A program made the translations under genes and the position numbers. The notes under the pieces were generated by a model that was given only the letters and a program-made list of their open reading frames with translations, searched no databases and was not told the DNA's origin. 64,000 bases of DNA from Superficieibacter sp. HKU1. Its GTDB lineage: Bacteria > Pseudomonadota > Gammaproteobacteria > Enterobacterales > Enterobacteriaceae. The stretch is from the NCBI RefSeq assembly GCF_029319185.1, contig NZ_CP119754.1, positions 496,001 to 560,000 of the forward strand. Direction: 5' to 3'. The number at the start of each line of letters is the position of its first letter. Position 1 is the stretch's first letter. Positions 41,146 to 50,663 of this stretch are shown in pieces.

Positions 41146-42249
41146 TCAGTGCGGTGTACGCCCGGTATTAAAGCGCTTCTCCAGGTGCTGGCTATAGCGC
41201 GACATGCTGAAACAAAAGATCCAGTAGATCAGTGCGGCAAACACATATCCTTCTGTCGACATTCCAAGCCAGGCCGGATCGACCGTGGCCTGCTGCACGC
41301 TGCTAAAGAGATCGAACAGGCCGATGATGATCACCAGACTGGTATCTTTAAACAGCGCAATAATGGTATTCACAAGGCCGGGGATCACTAGCTTCAACGC
41401 CTGAGGCAGAATCACCAGCCCCTGCGTTTTCCAGTAACCCAGCGCCAGCGATTCAGCCGCTTCATACTGTCCTTTCGGCAACGCCTGTAAGCCGCCGCGC
41501 ACCACTTCCGCCACATAGGCGGACTGGAATAAGATCACCCCGACCAGCGCGCGGATCAATTTATCAATGCTGGTTCCTTCCGCCATAAACAGCGGCAGCA
41601 TCACCGATGACATAAACAACACGGTAATGAGCGGTACGCCGCGCCAGAATTCGATAAAAATGACTGACAAAATGCGCACCACGGGCATCGTGGAACGCCT
41701 TCCCAGCGCGAGCAGAATACCCAGCGGCAATGCTCCGGCAATACCAACCGAAGCAATAATCAATGTTAACGTCAGGCCGCCCCAGAGACGGGTTTCCACT
41801 CGCTCCAGCCCGGCGAAACCGCCATACAGTAGAAACCAGACGATGAGTGGATAAATCACTGCCCAGAGCGCGATATAACGTCCGCGGTGCGGCATCTCTT
41901 TCCAGAACATGATGGCAATAGAGAGCAAACCGATAATCAGCGCCAGATTAATACGCCAGCGTTGATCGTGTGGATAAAGTCCATACATAAACTGGCCGAA
42001 GCGCTGATGGATAAACACCCAGCATGCGCCAGCTTTCGTACAATCTGCCCGGGTTGTGCCAACCCAGTTCGCCTGTAAAAACGCCCAGTTTAGTAACGGT
42101 GGGATTAGCTCCCACATCAGCCAGACACACACTATCGTCAGCAAACTATTTAACCAGTTCGAAAATAAATTTTTCCGCATCCAGACAATTGCCCGACCCG
42201 TTCTGGCAGTGGCCGGGCGTGGAGGATGAGACAGCAATGCTTTTGTCAT
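41146..42249 (-). CDS. yhdY: YhdY, permease subunit of amino acid ABC importer
   Basis: An inner-membrane permease, 367 aa (AapM-like). It has several N-terminal hydrophobic segments with a periplasmic insertion, then a His/Glu/Gln-type permease domain with the EAA-like loop (EAAESLALGYWKTQGLVILP). I start at ATG 42249 (MTKALLSHPPRP) in line with homologues; TTG at 42255 is in frame. It lies 9 bases after yhdX. Confidence 0.95.
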   Translation of the reverse strand: MTKALLSHPPRPATARTGRAIVWMRKNLFSNWLNSLLTIVCVWLMWELIPPLLNWAFLQANWVGTTRADCTKAGACWVFIHQRFGQFMYGLYPHDQRWRINLALIIGLLSIAIMFWKEMPHRGRYIALWAVIYPLIVWFLLYGGFAGLERVETRLWGGLTLTLIIASVGIAGALPLGILLALGRRSTMPVVRILSVIFIEFWRGVPLITVLFMSSVMLPLFMAEGTSIDKLIRALVGVILFQSAYVAEVVRGGLQALPKGQYEAAESLALGYWKTQGLVILPQALKLVIPGLVNTIIALFKDTSLVIIIGLFDLFSSVQQATVDPAWLGMSTEGYVFAALIYWIFCFSMSRYSQHLEKRFNTGRTPH

Positions 42250-42258
42250 TCCCAATCC

Positions 42259-43440
42259 TTAACGCTCAATCAGCGCAATGCGGCGGTTATAGATATTCAT
42301 CAGCAACGAGATAATGAGGCTGATAATCAGATAGACCGACATAGTGATAGCAATGGTTTCAATGGCCTGACCGGTCTGATTGAGTACCGTACCGGCGAAG
42401 AGGGAAACCATATCTGGATAGCCAATTGCGGCCGCAAGCGATGAGTTTTTGACAATATTGAGGTACTGACTGGTAAGCGGAGGAATGATCACCCGTAGCG
42501 CCTGTGGAATAATCACCTGGCGCAAGGTGACCGGATTCGGTAGACCTAACGAACGTGCCGCCTCATGTTGACCGTGGGGAACGGCCTGGATCCCGGCACG
42601 AATAATTTCAGCAATAAAGGTCGAGGTATACACCGATAACGCCAGCGTCAGTGCCGCCAGTTCCGGGATAAGCGCCATCCCGCCGCGGAAATTAAAGCCG
42701 CGTAACTGAGGAACATCCCAGTGCAGGGCTGCACCATATGTCCAGTGGGCAATCAACGGCAAGGCAATAAACAGTATCAGAATGATTGGCCATGAACGGC
42801 GCAACTGCCCGGTTTTGAGCTGATGCGCTTTATTATAGCGATACAGGCCAATGGAGAGCGCGACAGCGAGTATCAGCGCGATAAGAAACGCAGTCAGACC
42901 TTCTGCCATTTGCGGAGCCGGAATATATAACCCCCGGTTGCTCAGAAAAACCAGCTCGAAGGCATTAACCGCCTGCCGTGGGCCGGGCAGGTTGCGCAAT
43001 ACGGCGAAATACCAGAAGAAAATTTGCAGCAGCGGCGGAATATTACGAAAGGTCTCAATATATACCGTGGAGATTTTACGCAGTAGCCAGTTATCCGATA
43101 AACGGGCAAGTCCGAGAAAAAAGCCTAAAAAAGACGCGAAAACAATACACAGTGCAGACACCAGCAATGTGTTATATAGCCCGACGAGAAATACCCGACC
43201 ATAAGTATCTCCCTGTTCATAATCAATGAGATGCTGCACTATACCGAACCCGGCGCTGCGATCGAGAAACGCAAAACCAGACGTAATACCACGATTATTC
43301 AGGTTAGTTATCGTGTTATGGATTAAATATACCGCGATGCTGACAACAACAACGATCGCGATAATCTGAAACAGCCAGGCACGAACCGCAGGGTTAGAAA
43401 AGGACCACGATCCTTTTACGGCTGGGCGGCGATGGGACAT
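42259..43440 (-). CDS. yhdX: YhdX, permease subunit of amino acid ABC importer
   Basis: A second inner-membrane permease, 393 aa (AapQ-like), with an EAA loop (HEAARSLGLPNPVTLRQVIIP) near residue 310. I start at ATG 43440 (MSHRRPAVKGSWSFS), the family start, not at the in-frame upstream ATG 43491. It pairs with YhdY to form the transmembrane channel. Confidence 0.95.
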   Translation of the reverse strand: MSHRRPAVKGSWSFSNPAVRAWLFQIIAIVVVVSIAVYLIHNTITNLNNRGITSGFAFLDRSAGFGIVQHLIDYEQGDTYGRVFLVGLYNTLLVSALCIVFASFLGFFLGLARLSDNWLLRKISTVYIETFRNIPPLLQIFFWYFAVLRNLPGPRQAVNAFELVFLSNRGLYIPAPQMAEGLTAFLIALILAVALSIGLYRYNKAHQLKTGQLRRSWPIILILFIALPLIAHWTYGAALHWDVPQLRGFNFRGGMALIPELAALTLALSVYTSTFIAEIIRAGIQAVPHGQHEAARSLGLPNPVTLRQVIIPQALRVIIPPLTSQYLNIVKNSSLAAAIGYPDMVSLFAGTVLNQTGQAIETIAITMSVYLIISLIISLLMNIYNRRIALIER

Positions 43441-43509
43441 AAGCAAACCTCTGTTACCATGACTCTGGGCTGGGTGCCGCTGGCGCGACACCCGTTACAT
43501 CGCACTGTC

Positions 43510-44535
43510 TTAACGTACCGGAGGAGCGTACTGAATCCCGCCGTTGTTCCAGAGATTGTTCTGACCGCGTTTAATTTTCAGCGGGCTTTCAGAGCCCACG
43601 TTACGCTCGAAAACTTCAGCATAATTACCGACTTTTTTGATGATGTTGTAAGCCCACTTATTATCGAGCTTCAGATCCTTACCGTAGTCACCCTCTTTAC
43701 CTAACAGGTGTGCCATATCCGGTGTGGCAGGATTTGCTGCTTTCTCATCCACGTTTTTCGAGGTGATGCCCATCTCTTCAGCATTCAGCATGGCAAACAG
43801 CGTCCAGCGGACGACGGCAAACCATTCATCGTCACCGCGACGCACAACCGGGCCCAGCGGCTCTTTCGAGATGACTTCCGGCAGAACAAGCCATTCGCCA
43901 GGATTACTCAGCTTGATACGCAGGGCATAGAGTTGCGACTGGTCAGAAGCCAGCGTATCGCAACGGCCTGATTCCAGCGCTTTAGCCGATTCATCGGAAC
44001 GATCGAAGGTGACAGGGGTGTATTTCATATTGTTGGATTTAAAATAATCCGCCACGTTCAGCTCAGTATCCGTACCTGCCTGAATACATACCGTCGCTCC
44101 ATCAAGCTCTTTGGCGCTTTTCAGACCGGCTTTATTGTGCGTCAGGAAACCGATACCGTCATAATAGGTTACGCCAGTGAAAGCCATGCCCATGCCAGCA
44201 TCGCGTGATGATGTCCAGGTCGTATTGCGGGACAGCATATCCACTTCACCGGATTGTAAGGCGGTGAAACGTTCCTTCGCCGTCAGCGGGGTATATTTCA
44301 CTTTGCTGTCGTCACCAAACAGGGCAGCGGCTACGCCCCGGCAGATGTCCACATCAATACCGGTAAACTTACCGTCAGCATCCGCATAAGAAAAACCGGG
44401 TAGTCCGTCACTGATCCCGCACTGCACAAAACCTTTCTTTTTCACAGCATCAAAAGTGGCACCCGCATGTGCCTGGCTGGTAACCGCGAGAAGCACGCCG
44501 GCAGCGGCCAGGCTGGCTAACATCATCTTTTTCAT
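43510..44535 (-). CDS. yhdW: YhdW, periplasmic amino acid-binding protein
   Basis: The substrate-binding protein of the importer, 341 aa. A Sec signal peptide of 24 residues ends SQAHA. The mature part is an SBP_bac_3 (class 3) domain with GISDGLPGFSYADADGKFTG near its start. The AapJ family binds polar or general L-amino acids; the exact substrate is not proven. I start at ATG 44535 (MKKMMLASL); the upstream extension has no signal-peptide sense. It is first of the operon. Confidence 0.95.
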   Translation of the reverse strand: MKKMMLASLAAAGVLLAVTSQAHAGATFDAVKKKGFVQCGISDGLPGFSYADADGKFTGIDVDICRGVAAALFGDDSKVKYTPLTAKERFTALQSGEVDMLSRNTTWTSSRDAGMGMAFTGVTYYDGIGFLTHNKAGLKSAKELDGATVCIQAGTDTELNVADYFKSNNMKYTPVTFDRSDESAKALESGRCDTLASDQSQLYALRIKLSNPGEWLVLPEVISKEPLGPVVRRGDDEWFAVVRWTLFAMLNAEEMGITSKNVDEKAANPATPDMAHLLGKEGDYGKDLKLDNKWAYNIIKKVGNYAEVFERNVGSESPLKIKRGQNNLWNNGGIQYAPPVR

Positions 44536-44626
44536 AAAGCATCCTGTGTGACGAAAATTTATCGTTATAGAGAAGCGTCCGGGACAGCGGCTGAACCCGG
44601 TCTGTGGCTGTGGCCATACTTTATAA

Positions 44627-44642
44627 AGCAAAGGTAGTGCCA
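44627..44642 (-). promoter_or_regulatory. Sigma-54 promoter of yhdWXYZ
   Basis: The minus strand reads TGGCAC-TACCT-TTGCT: the GG and GC dinucleotides are exactly 10 bases apart, an almost perfect -24/-12 element. The predicted start is 44616, 81 bases before yhdW. E. coli yhdWXYZ is reported in the NtrC nitrogen-scavenging regulon, in agreement. Confidence 0.88.
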
Positions 44643-44704
44643 GTTTTACGTGCGCTGAAAAGCGAGCACATCAGGCTGAGTGTAGAAGCAGGAAATGTGT
44701 TTTA

Positions 44705-44721
44705 GCGCCCCGGTCTGGTGC
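44705..44721 (-). promoter_or_regulatory. Candidate NtrC enhancer site
   Basis: GCGCCC-CGGTC-TGGTGC matches the 17-base NtrC palindrome GCACCA-N5-TGGTGC with two mismatches in one arm. Its centre is about 97 bases upstream of the predicted sigma-54 start, a normal enhancer distance. Confidence 0.72.
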
Positions 44722-44860
44722 GAAAATGAAACGCATGCCACAAATCAGAGCAAAAATGTTTCATAAATGAGAGGCTGGTATCAGGTAATAAAGCGCGTGA
44801 ATATAACGTTGCCATGGTACAGAGGATGAAAATGCCAGGAGCGGATTCCGGCGGAGAGAG

Positions 44861-44894
44861 GTGAAAGCAACAGCGCGGAAACGATCCGCGCTGT
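44861..44894 (-). terminator. yhdV terminator
   Basis: ACAGCGCGGA pairs with TCCGCGCTGT (44870-44894); on the minus strand it is followed by TGCTTTC. It sits 9 bases after the yhdV stop. Confidence 0.7.
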
Positions 44895-44902
44895 AAGGGG
44901 GG

Positions 44903-45124
44903 TTATTTTGTTAACGCAACAATACCCAGCGTCAGACCTGCAAGTGCGGCGGCCCCGCCAGCGATTGCGCCTGCGGTTTCCCAGTTATCCTGAGTGGTCC
45001 CTTTCATACAGGTATTCGTGTGCACCAGGCGACCCTGATCGTCATAAACCGGTACGCACGGAGAATCATGAGCACAGCCCGCGAGAAAAGTGGTTAGCAG
45101 TGCAACGGCAATAAAGTTCTTCAT
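44903..45124 (-). CDS. yhdV: YhdV, small lipoprotein
   Basis: A 73-residue predicted lipoprotein of unknown function. The lipobox LAGC places the lipidated Cys at residue 17; the next residue is Ala, so outer-membrane sorting is likely. After a short polar region (HTNTCMKGTTQDNWETAG), the C-terminal 25 residues are a Gly/Ala-rich hydrophobic segment (AIAGGAAALAGLTLGIVA), possibly a glycine-zipper membrane helix. It is conserved beside acrEF. Confidence 0.88.
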   Translation of the reverse strand: MKNFIAVALLTTFLAGCAHDSPCVPVYDDQGRLVHTNTCMKGTTQDNWETAGAIAGGAAALAGLTLGIVALTK

Positions 45125-45323
45125 GGTGTTACCTCTAAAAAAGCCTCGTTCAGCGCCGCATGAGTCGCGGTATCGGGCATTAAGGATATTTTACCATTGA
45201 GCATAAACATTGTTATGGGGGAAATATTCTCAAATTATTTGGTCTGTAAACATTATGGAGGGAGAGACAGCAAAACGGCGGGACTATGGAGAAATGATGA
45301 AGGCAAAACAAGGTGGCATAACC

Positions 45324-45350
45324 AACAAAGGCACCGTAGGTGCCTTTGTT
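45324..45350 (-). terminator. acrEF terminator
   Basis: A perfect 12-base stem AACAAAGGCACC-GTA-GGTGCCTTTGTT lies just after the acrF stop; the T tract on the minus strand is short (TTTGTTGGTT). Confidence 0.7.
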
Positions 45351-45357
45351 GTGTGAC

Positions 45358-48300
45358 TTACTTCGTGCGGCGGGCTGACCAGCCCCGGATAACCACAAAG
45401 AAGACGGGCACAAAGAAAATCGCCAGTAACGTTGCGGAGATCATACCACCCATTACCCCAATACCTACAGCATTTTGCGCGCCGCTACCAGCCCCGCTAC
45501 TTTTTGCCAGAGGCAATACGCCGAGAATAAATGCCAGCGAGGTCATCAGGATAGGGCGCAGACGCATACGGCAAGACTCAATAGTGGCTTCTATGAGCCC
45601 CTTGCCCTCTTTTTCCATCAGCTCTTTGGCAAACTCGACGATCAGAATGGCGTTTTTCGCTGAAAGGCCAATGGTTGTCAGCAACCCGACCTTAAAGTAA
45701 ACGTCATTACTCTTATCAAAGAAGGTTGCCGCCAACAGCACGCCGACAATCCCCAGCGGCACCACCAGCATCACCGAGAACGGGATGGACCAGCTTTCAT
45801 AAAGCGCCGCCAGACACAGGAACACCACGACCATTGACAGTGCGATCAGCGCCGGAGCCTGGTCGCCGGACAACCTTTCCTGGTAGGATAATCCCGTCCA
45901 GTCGTAGCCGATCCCGGCAGGCAGTTTCGCCGCCAGGCTTTCCATCAATGCCATTGCATCGCCAGAACTTTTTCCTGCGGCAGGCTCACCGACAATTTCC
46001 ATCGACGGCAGGCCATTGTAACGTTCCAGACGCGGCGAACCGTAAGACCAGTGAGAGGTACTGAACGCGGAGAAGGGAACCATCTCATTGTTCGTCCCGC
46101 GGACATACAGATTGTTGATATCCGATGGCAACATACGGAATTTTGCATCGGCCTGGACATAAACCTTCTTCACACGTCCACGATCGATAAAGTCATTCAC
46201 GTAGGTTCCGCCCAATGCCGAGGAAACCGTCTCGTTAATATCGGAAAGGGAAACGCCAAGCGCCTGGGCCTTCTCCTGGTCAACATCCAGTTTGAACTGC
46301 GGTGTATCTTCCAGCCCGTTAGGACGCATGTTGACCAGCGTATCAGGATGCTGCATCGCCATACCCAAAAGCTGATTGCGCGCCTGGGTGAGTGCAGTAT
46401 GACCAAGTCCGGCCTGGTCGATAAGCTCAAAGTCGAAGCCTGTACCGGTCCCCAGTTCTGAAATGGCGGGCATATTAAAAGGAATGACCCGAGCGTCGCG
46501 TATCTGGCTAAGTGCTTTCATGGCACGAGTGATAACGGCCTGCGCGCTATTTTCTTTACCGCTACGCTGCTCCCATGGCTTCAGGCTGACAAACGCCAGA
46601 CCGGCGTTCTGCCCCTGGCCGCTAAAGCTAAAGCCGTTAACCGTAAAGACGCTCTGGACGTTTGCTTTCTCATTGTTCAGGTAGTAATTCGTCACCTGAT
46701 CCATGACCTGCTGCGTGCGTTCCTGCGTCGCCCCGGCGGGGAGCTGAATCATCGTCATGAAGACGCCCTGGTCTTCGTCCGGCAGGAAGGAGGTTGGCAG
46801 ACGGACAAACAATACCGACATGCCGACGACAATCAGCAGATAAACCAGCAGGTAACGACCGGTTTTACGAACAATACCGCTCACGCTATTGGTGTAGTGA
46901 CCTACGCTGTTATCAAATACCCGGTTAAACCAGCCAAAGAAGCCGCCTTTATTGCCGTGCTTCTCAGGAGAGGCGGGCTTAAGCAGCGTGGCGCACAGCG
47001 CGGGCGTCAGGATCATCGCCACCAGCACCGAGAGCGCCATTGCCGAAACGATAGTAATCGAGAACTGGCGATAAATAGCGCCCGTTGAGCCACCGGAAAA
47101 CGCCATCGGCACAAAGACGGCGGACAGCACCATCGCAATACCCACCAGCGCGCCCTGAATCTGCGACATGGATTTCTCCGTCGCCTCTTTAGGCGGCAGA
47201 TGCTCCTCATGCATCACGCGTTCAACGTTCTCAACCACGACGATGGCGTCATCCACCAATAGCCCTATCGCCAGCACCATACCGAACATCGTCAGGGTAT
47301 TGATGGAGAAGCCGAAGGCGTCAAGAATGGCGAAGGTGCCCAGCAACACAACCGGCACCGCAATGGTCGGGATCAGCGTGGCGCGGATGTTTTGCAAGAA
47401 CAGGTACATTACCAGGAACACCAGGATAATCGCTTCGAAAAGCGTTTTGACCACTTCGCGGATAGAGATTTGCACGAATGGCGTGGTGTCATAGGGATAA
47501 ACCGTCTTCACGCCGTGCGGGAAGAAAGGTGCCAACTCGGTCAGTTTATTCTTTACCGAGGCGGCGGTATCCAGCGCGTTTGCACCCGTCGCCAGTTTAA
47601 TCCCCAGACCTGTTGCAGGACGACCATTGATGCGGGTCACCATGTTGTAGTTTTCGCCGCCAAGCTCAATGCGCGCCACATCCTTCAGGCGAACGACCGA
47701 ACCATCGGCATTCACCCGCAGCGTCACGTTGCCAAACTCTACGGGATCTTTCAGGCGTGTCTGGGCAATAATCGAGGCGTTCAACTGCTGCCCTTTGACC
47801 GCAGGTGTACCGCCGAGCTGACCAGCGGCAATCTGGTCGTTCTGCACTTTAAGCTGATTAATGACATCAACCGGCGTCAGCTGATATTTATTCAGCAGGT
47901 TGGCGTCCAGCCAGATACGCATCGCGTACTGCGCGCCAAACAGCTGCACGTCGCCCACGCCATTGAGGCGGCTCAGCGGATCTTTGACGTTTGACGCCAC
48001 GTAGTCTGCGATATCTTCCTGCGTGACGTTCGGATCGTCCGAGACGAAGCCCGCTACCATCAGGAAGCTGCTGGTGGATTTCTTAACGGAAATCCCCTGT
48101 TGCTGAACTTCCTGCGGCAGCAATGGCATTGCCAGCTGGAGTTTATTCTGTACCTGCACCTGGGCGATATCCGGATTAGTGCCTGACTCGAAGGTGAGGG
48201 TAATCGTGACACCGCCAGCCGAGTCGCTGGTGGAGGACATGTACATCAGGTTATCGATGCCGTTCATATTCTGTTCGATAACCTGGGTTACGGTATCCTG

Positions 48301-48471
48301 TACCGTCTGCGCATCCGCTCCAGGATAGGTTGCCGAAACGGAAACCGCCGGTGGCGCGATAGTTGGATACTGCGCCACGGGCATTTGTAAAATCGCCATC
48401 GCGCCTGCCATCATTAAAATGATGGCCAGTACCCATGCAAAAATAGGTCGTCTGATAAAAAAGTTAGCCAT
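45358..48471 (-). CDS. acrF: AcrF, RND multidrug efflux pump
   Basis: An inner-membrane proton/drug antiporter, an AcrB paralogue of 1037 aa that works with AcrE and TolC. It has twelve membrane segments and two large periplasmic loops. The proton-relay Asp pair of TM4 is intact (LLVDDAIVVVENVER). The N terminus MANFFIRRPIFAWVLAI is typical. No frameshift or truncation is seen. It lies 11 bases after acrE. In enteric bacteria acrEF is normally silent and needs promoter mutations or insertions for expression. Confidence 0.97.
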   Translation of the reverse strand: MANFFIRRPIFAWVLAIILMMAGAMAILQMPVAQYPTIAPPAVSVSATYPGADAQTVQDTVTQVIEQNMNGIDNLMYMSSTSDSAGGVTITLTFESGTNPDIAQVQVQNKLQLAMPLLPQEVQQQGISVKKSTSSFLMVAGFVSDDPNVTQEDIADYVASNVKDPLSRLNGVGDVQLFGAQYAMRIWLDANLLNKYQLTPVDVINQLKVQNDQIAAGQLGGTPAVKGQQLNASIIAQTRLKDPVEFGNVTLRVNADGSVVRLKDVARIELGGENYNMVTRINGRPATGLGIKLATGANALDTAASVKNKLTELAPFFPHGVKTVYPYDTTPFVQISIREVVKTLFEAIILVFLVMYLFLQNIRATLIPTIAVPVVLLGTFAILDAFGFSINTLTMFGMVLAIGLLVDDAIVVVENVERVMHEEHLPPKEATEKSMSQIQGALVGIAMVLSAVFVPMAFSGGSTGAIYRQFSITIVSAMALSVLVAMILTPALCATLLKPASPEKHGNKGGFFGWFNRVFDNSVGHYTNSVSGIVRKTGRYLLVYLLIVVGMSVLFVRLPTSFLPDEDQGVFMTMIQLPAGATQERTQQVMDQVTNYYLNNEKANVQSVFTVNGFSFSGQGQNAGLAFVSLKPWEQRSGKENSAQAVITRAMKALSQIRDARVIPFNMPAISELGTGTGFDFELIDQAGLGHTALTQARNQLLGMAMQHPDTLVNMRPNGLEDTPQFKLDVDQEKAQALGVSLSDINETVSSALGGTYVNDFIDRGRVKKVYVQADAKFRMLPSDINNLYVRGTNNEMVPFSAFSTSHWSYGSPRLERYNGLPSMEIVGEPAAGKSSGDAMALMESLAAKLPAGIGYDWTGLSYQERLSGDQAPALIALSMVVVFLCLAALYESWSIPFSVMLVVPLGIVGVLLAATFFDKSNDVYFKVGLLTTIGLSAKNAILIVEFAKELMEKEGKGLIEATIESCRMRLRPILMTSLAFILGVLPLAKSSGAGSGAQNAVGIGVMGGMISATLLAIFFVPVFFVVIRGWSARRTK

Positions 48472-48482
48472 TTGCGGTCGCC

Positions 48483-49631
48483 TTATTGTGCTGGTTTAAC
48501 CGCAGCAGGTTCATCGTCGGCCACAGCCTTGACGGTAGCGCCCGGCGCGGCTTTTTGTAGCCCGCTGACAATGACTTTGTCACCTTCTTTCAAACCGCTG
48601 CTGATCAGCCACTTATCGCCAATCGCCTGCGGAGCCGTAACGTTACGCAGCTCAACTTTATTTTCGCTATTGACCACCAGTACCGTGGCATCGCCGCGTG
48701 GGGTACGGGTTACGCCCTGCTGTGGCACCAGGATGGCATCTGGCTGAACACCTTCATCAATACGCGCACGGACAAACATCCCCGGCAGCAGCTGGTGTTG
48801 AGGATTCGGGAAAATAGCACGCAGCGTAATGGAGCCGGTGTTTTCATCGACCGTCACATCGGAGAACTGAAGGGTGCCTTTCTCGGCGTAAGGCTGACCA
48901 TTCTCCATCACCAGTTCAACGCTGCTGGCCTCATTACCTTTCTGCAGGCTGGCCTGCTTAAGGCGCATAAAATCGTTGCTTGATTGTGTTACATCGACGT
49001 AGATAGGATCTAACTGCTGCACGGTAGCCAGCGCATTGGCCTGACCGTTTGTCACCAGCGCGCCTTCGGTTACGAAGGATTTACCGATGCGACCGCTAAT
49101 CGGCGAGGTAACTTTGGTGTAAGCCAGGTTAATACGCGCGGTTTCGACGGCCGCTTTTGCGGCCAGAACGCCAGCGTCAGCCTGGCGAGCATCCGCCACT
49201 GCCTGATCGTATTCCTGCTGGCTGATGTATTTGGTTCCCAACAATGGCGCGTAGCGTTTAACCGTCAGATGCGCGATGTTAGCGGCGGCTTCACTTTTTG
49301 CGAGATCGCTTTTGGCGCTATCCCAGGCAGCCTGATATGTCGCCGGATCGATCTGATAGAGTGATTGCCCGGCCTCAATGTCGCTGCCCTCCGTAAAATT
49401 ACGTGACAGAATAATGCCGTTCACCTGCGGGCGGACTTCGGCGATACGAAACGCGGAGGTGCGGCCTGGCAGTTCAGTTGTGACTGTCAAAGGAGCGCTT
49501 TTCACAACATGCACTGTGACCTGCGGAGCCGGCAACTGCGGCTGTTGTTTCCCTTCATCATCACACCCTGCAAGCAGAGCGGCAGAGATGATTAAACCGG
49601 AAAGGAGTGTAGTCCTGGCGTGGATCGTCAT
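48483..49631 (-). CDS. acrE: AcrE, periplasmic adaptor of AcrEF-TolC
   Basis: A membrane fusion lipoprotein linking AcrF to TolC. It is 382 aa. The lipobox LLAGC places lipidated Cys at about residue 23. It has the order expected for the family: barrel-sandwich, alpha-hairpin (ESA-rich coiled coil about 95-165), then beta-barrel and membrane-proximal domains. It is similar in length to E. coli AcrE (385). It is divergent from acrS. Confidence 0.96.
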   Translation of the reverse strand: MTIHARTTLLSGLIISAALLAGCDDEGKQQPQLPAPQVTVHVVKSAPLTVTTELPGRTSAFRIAEVRPQVNGIILSRNFTEGSDIEAGQSLYQIDPATYQAAWDSAKSDLAKSEAAANIAHLTVKRYAPLLGTKYISQQEYDQAVADARQADAGVLAAKAAVETARINLAYTKVTSPISGRIGKSFVTEGALVTNGQANALATVQQLDPIYVDVTQSSNDFMRLKQASLQKGNEASSVELVMENGQPYAEKGTLQFSDVTVDENTGSITLRAIFPNPQHQLLPGMFVRARIDEGVQPDAILVPQQGVTRTPRGDATVLVVNSENKVELRNVTAPQAIGDKWLISSGLKEGDKVIVSGLQKAAPGATVKAVADDEPAAVKPAQ

Positions 49632-49995
49632 TGCTATTCCTCAAAAACCGAAAACCAGAATTCGCCGAAAATCGGTGAAAGAAAAGGATTAATAAAAAAG
49701 CAGATGGTATCCTACAAATAATCATCGCTGGATGTAAGGAATACTTATTTATTGAGCATGCTCACGGCACATAAAGGCAAAAAATGCGTGCGGTTACGCC
49801 AGTAATTTAATGCCAGAGGCGCCGCTTTATATTCACGACATGAATATAATTACAAAATGTATTTCCGTTGATTATTTTTATTGCGCTTTTTTTTGTGTAA
49901 AAATATTCCTCTTTGTCGTTAATAATGCTTATTAATACGTAAATATTAATATTATGCGGTAGTCATTGTATTCGTCGTGTTGAGGGCGACATCCT
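49632..49995. other. acrE-acrS divergent regulatory region
   Basis: 364 bases without a gene. The part from about 49740 to 49980 is strongly A/T-rich with poly-A/T runs, as expected of an H-NS-silenced promoter. It contains two inverted repeats: TATCCTACA...TGTAAGGAATA (49708-49743) and TATATTCA-CGACA-TGAATATA (49828-49848). Promoters for both genes must lie here; I could not fix their hexamers. Confidence 0.75.
49828..49848. promoter_or_regulatory. Perfect 21-base dyad, candidate AcrS operator
   Basis: TATATTCA and TGAATATA flank a 5-base centre. The size fits a TetR-family dimer site, and its position between divergent acrE and acrS fits autoregulation. It does not match the E. coli acrAB operator beyond the TTCA/TGAA core. 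Confidence 0.4.
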
Positions 49996-50646
49996 ATGGC
50001 GAGGAAAACGAAAGCAGAAGCACTCAAAACCCGACAGATGCTGATCGAGTCTGCTATTGAGCAGTTCGCCCGTAATGGGGTAGCAAACACCACGCTGACG
50101 GACATTGCTGATGCCGCAGGCGTCACCCGCGGTGCCGTCTACTGGCACTTCACCAGTAAAATTGACATCTTTAATGCTATCTGGGAACAACAGGCACCGT
50201 TGCGGGATATCATTTATCATCAAACCAAAGAAGATATTCATGATAATCCGCTGATACATTTACGTAACCAGTTTGTTATCGCATTACAATATATTGCAGC
50301 GGATAACCGTCTGCGCGCATTAATGCAAATTTTGTATCACCGATGCGAATTTATTGATGACATGATGCCTGAAGAGGAAATTCGCAAGAAAATTGGTTTT
50401 AGTTACGAAAATGTACGGCGGGTGTTAAAGGAATCGATAGCGGCGGGTGTGCTTCCGACAGATATTAACATCAATATTGTATTAGTTATGTTGCATGGTT
50501 TTTTTAGCGGTGTAATAAAAAACTGGCTAATGGCACCGGAGAAGTTTGACCTTTATCGCCACGCGCCAGAGCTGGTGGATAATATCATGCTGGCCGTGAA
50601 AGCCACATCCACCTGCCCGGTGATGGAGGACGCCATCGCCTGCTAA
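49996..50646 (+). CDS. acrS: AcrS (EnvR), TetR-family repressor
   Basis: 216 aa. The N-terminal TetR HTH (TTLTDIADAAGVTRGAVYWHF, about 30-50) is close to AcrR; a ligand-binding helical domain follows. In E. coli AcrS represses acrAB and influences acrEF. It starts MARKTKAEALKTRQMLIESA and is divergent from acrEF. Confidence 0.94.
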   Translation: MARKTKAEALKTRQMLIESAIEQFARNGVANTTLTDIADAAGVTRGAVYWHFTSKIDIFNAIWEQQAPLRDIIYHQTKEDIHDNPLIHLRNQFVIALQYIAADNRLRALMQILYHRCEFIDDMMPEEEIRKKIGFSYENVRRVLKESIAAGVLPTDININIVLVMLHGFFSGVIKNWLMAPEKFDLYRHAPELVDNIMLAVKATSTCPVMEDAIAC

Positions 50647-50663
50647 AAAGGTAAAGATCACGA

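Larger units (their letters stand above)
44536..44902. other. yhdW-yhdV intergenic region
   Basis: 367 bases with no supported gene. It holds the yhdW leader (81 bases), a sigma-54 promoter, a likely NtrC site and, at its right end, the terminator hairpin of yhdV. A weaker dyad, TGCGCT-GAAAA-GCGAGCA, lies at 44651-44668. Confidence 0.75.

Noticed and set aside
45255..45356. 33-codon plus-strand frame between yhdV and acrF (MEGETAKRRDYGEMMKAKQG)
   Set aside because: No ribosome binding site at a proper distance, it runs across the acrF terminator stem, and I know no homologue.
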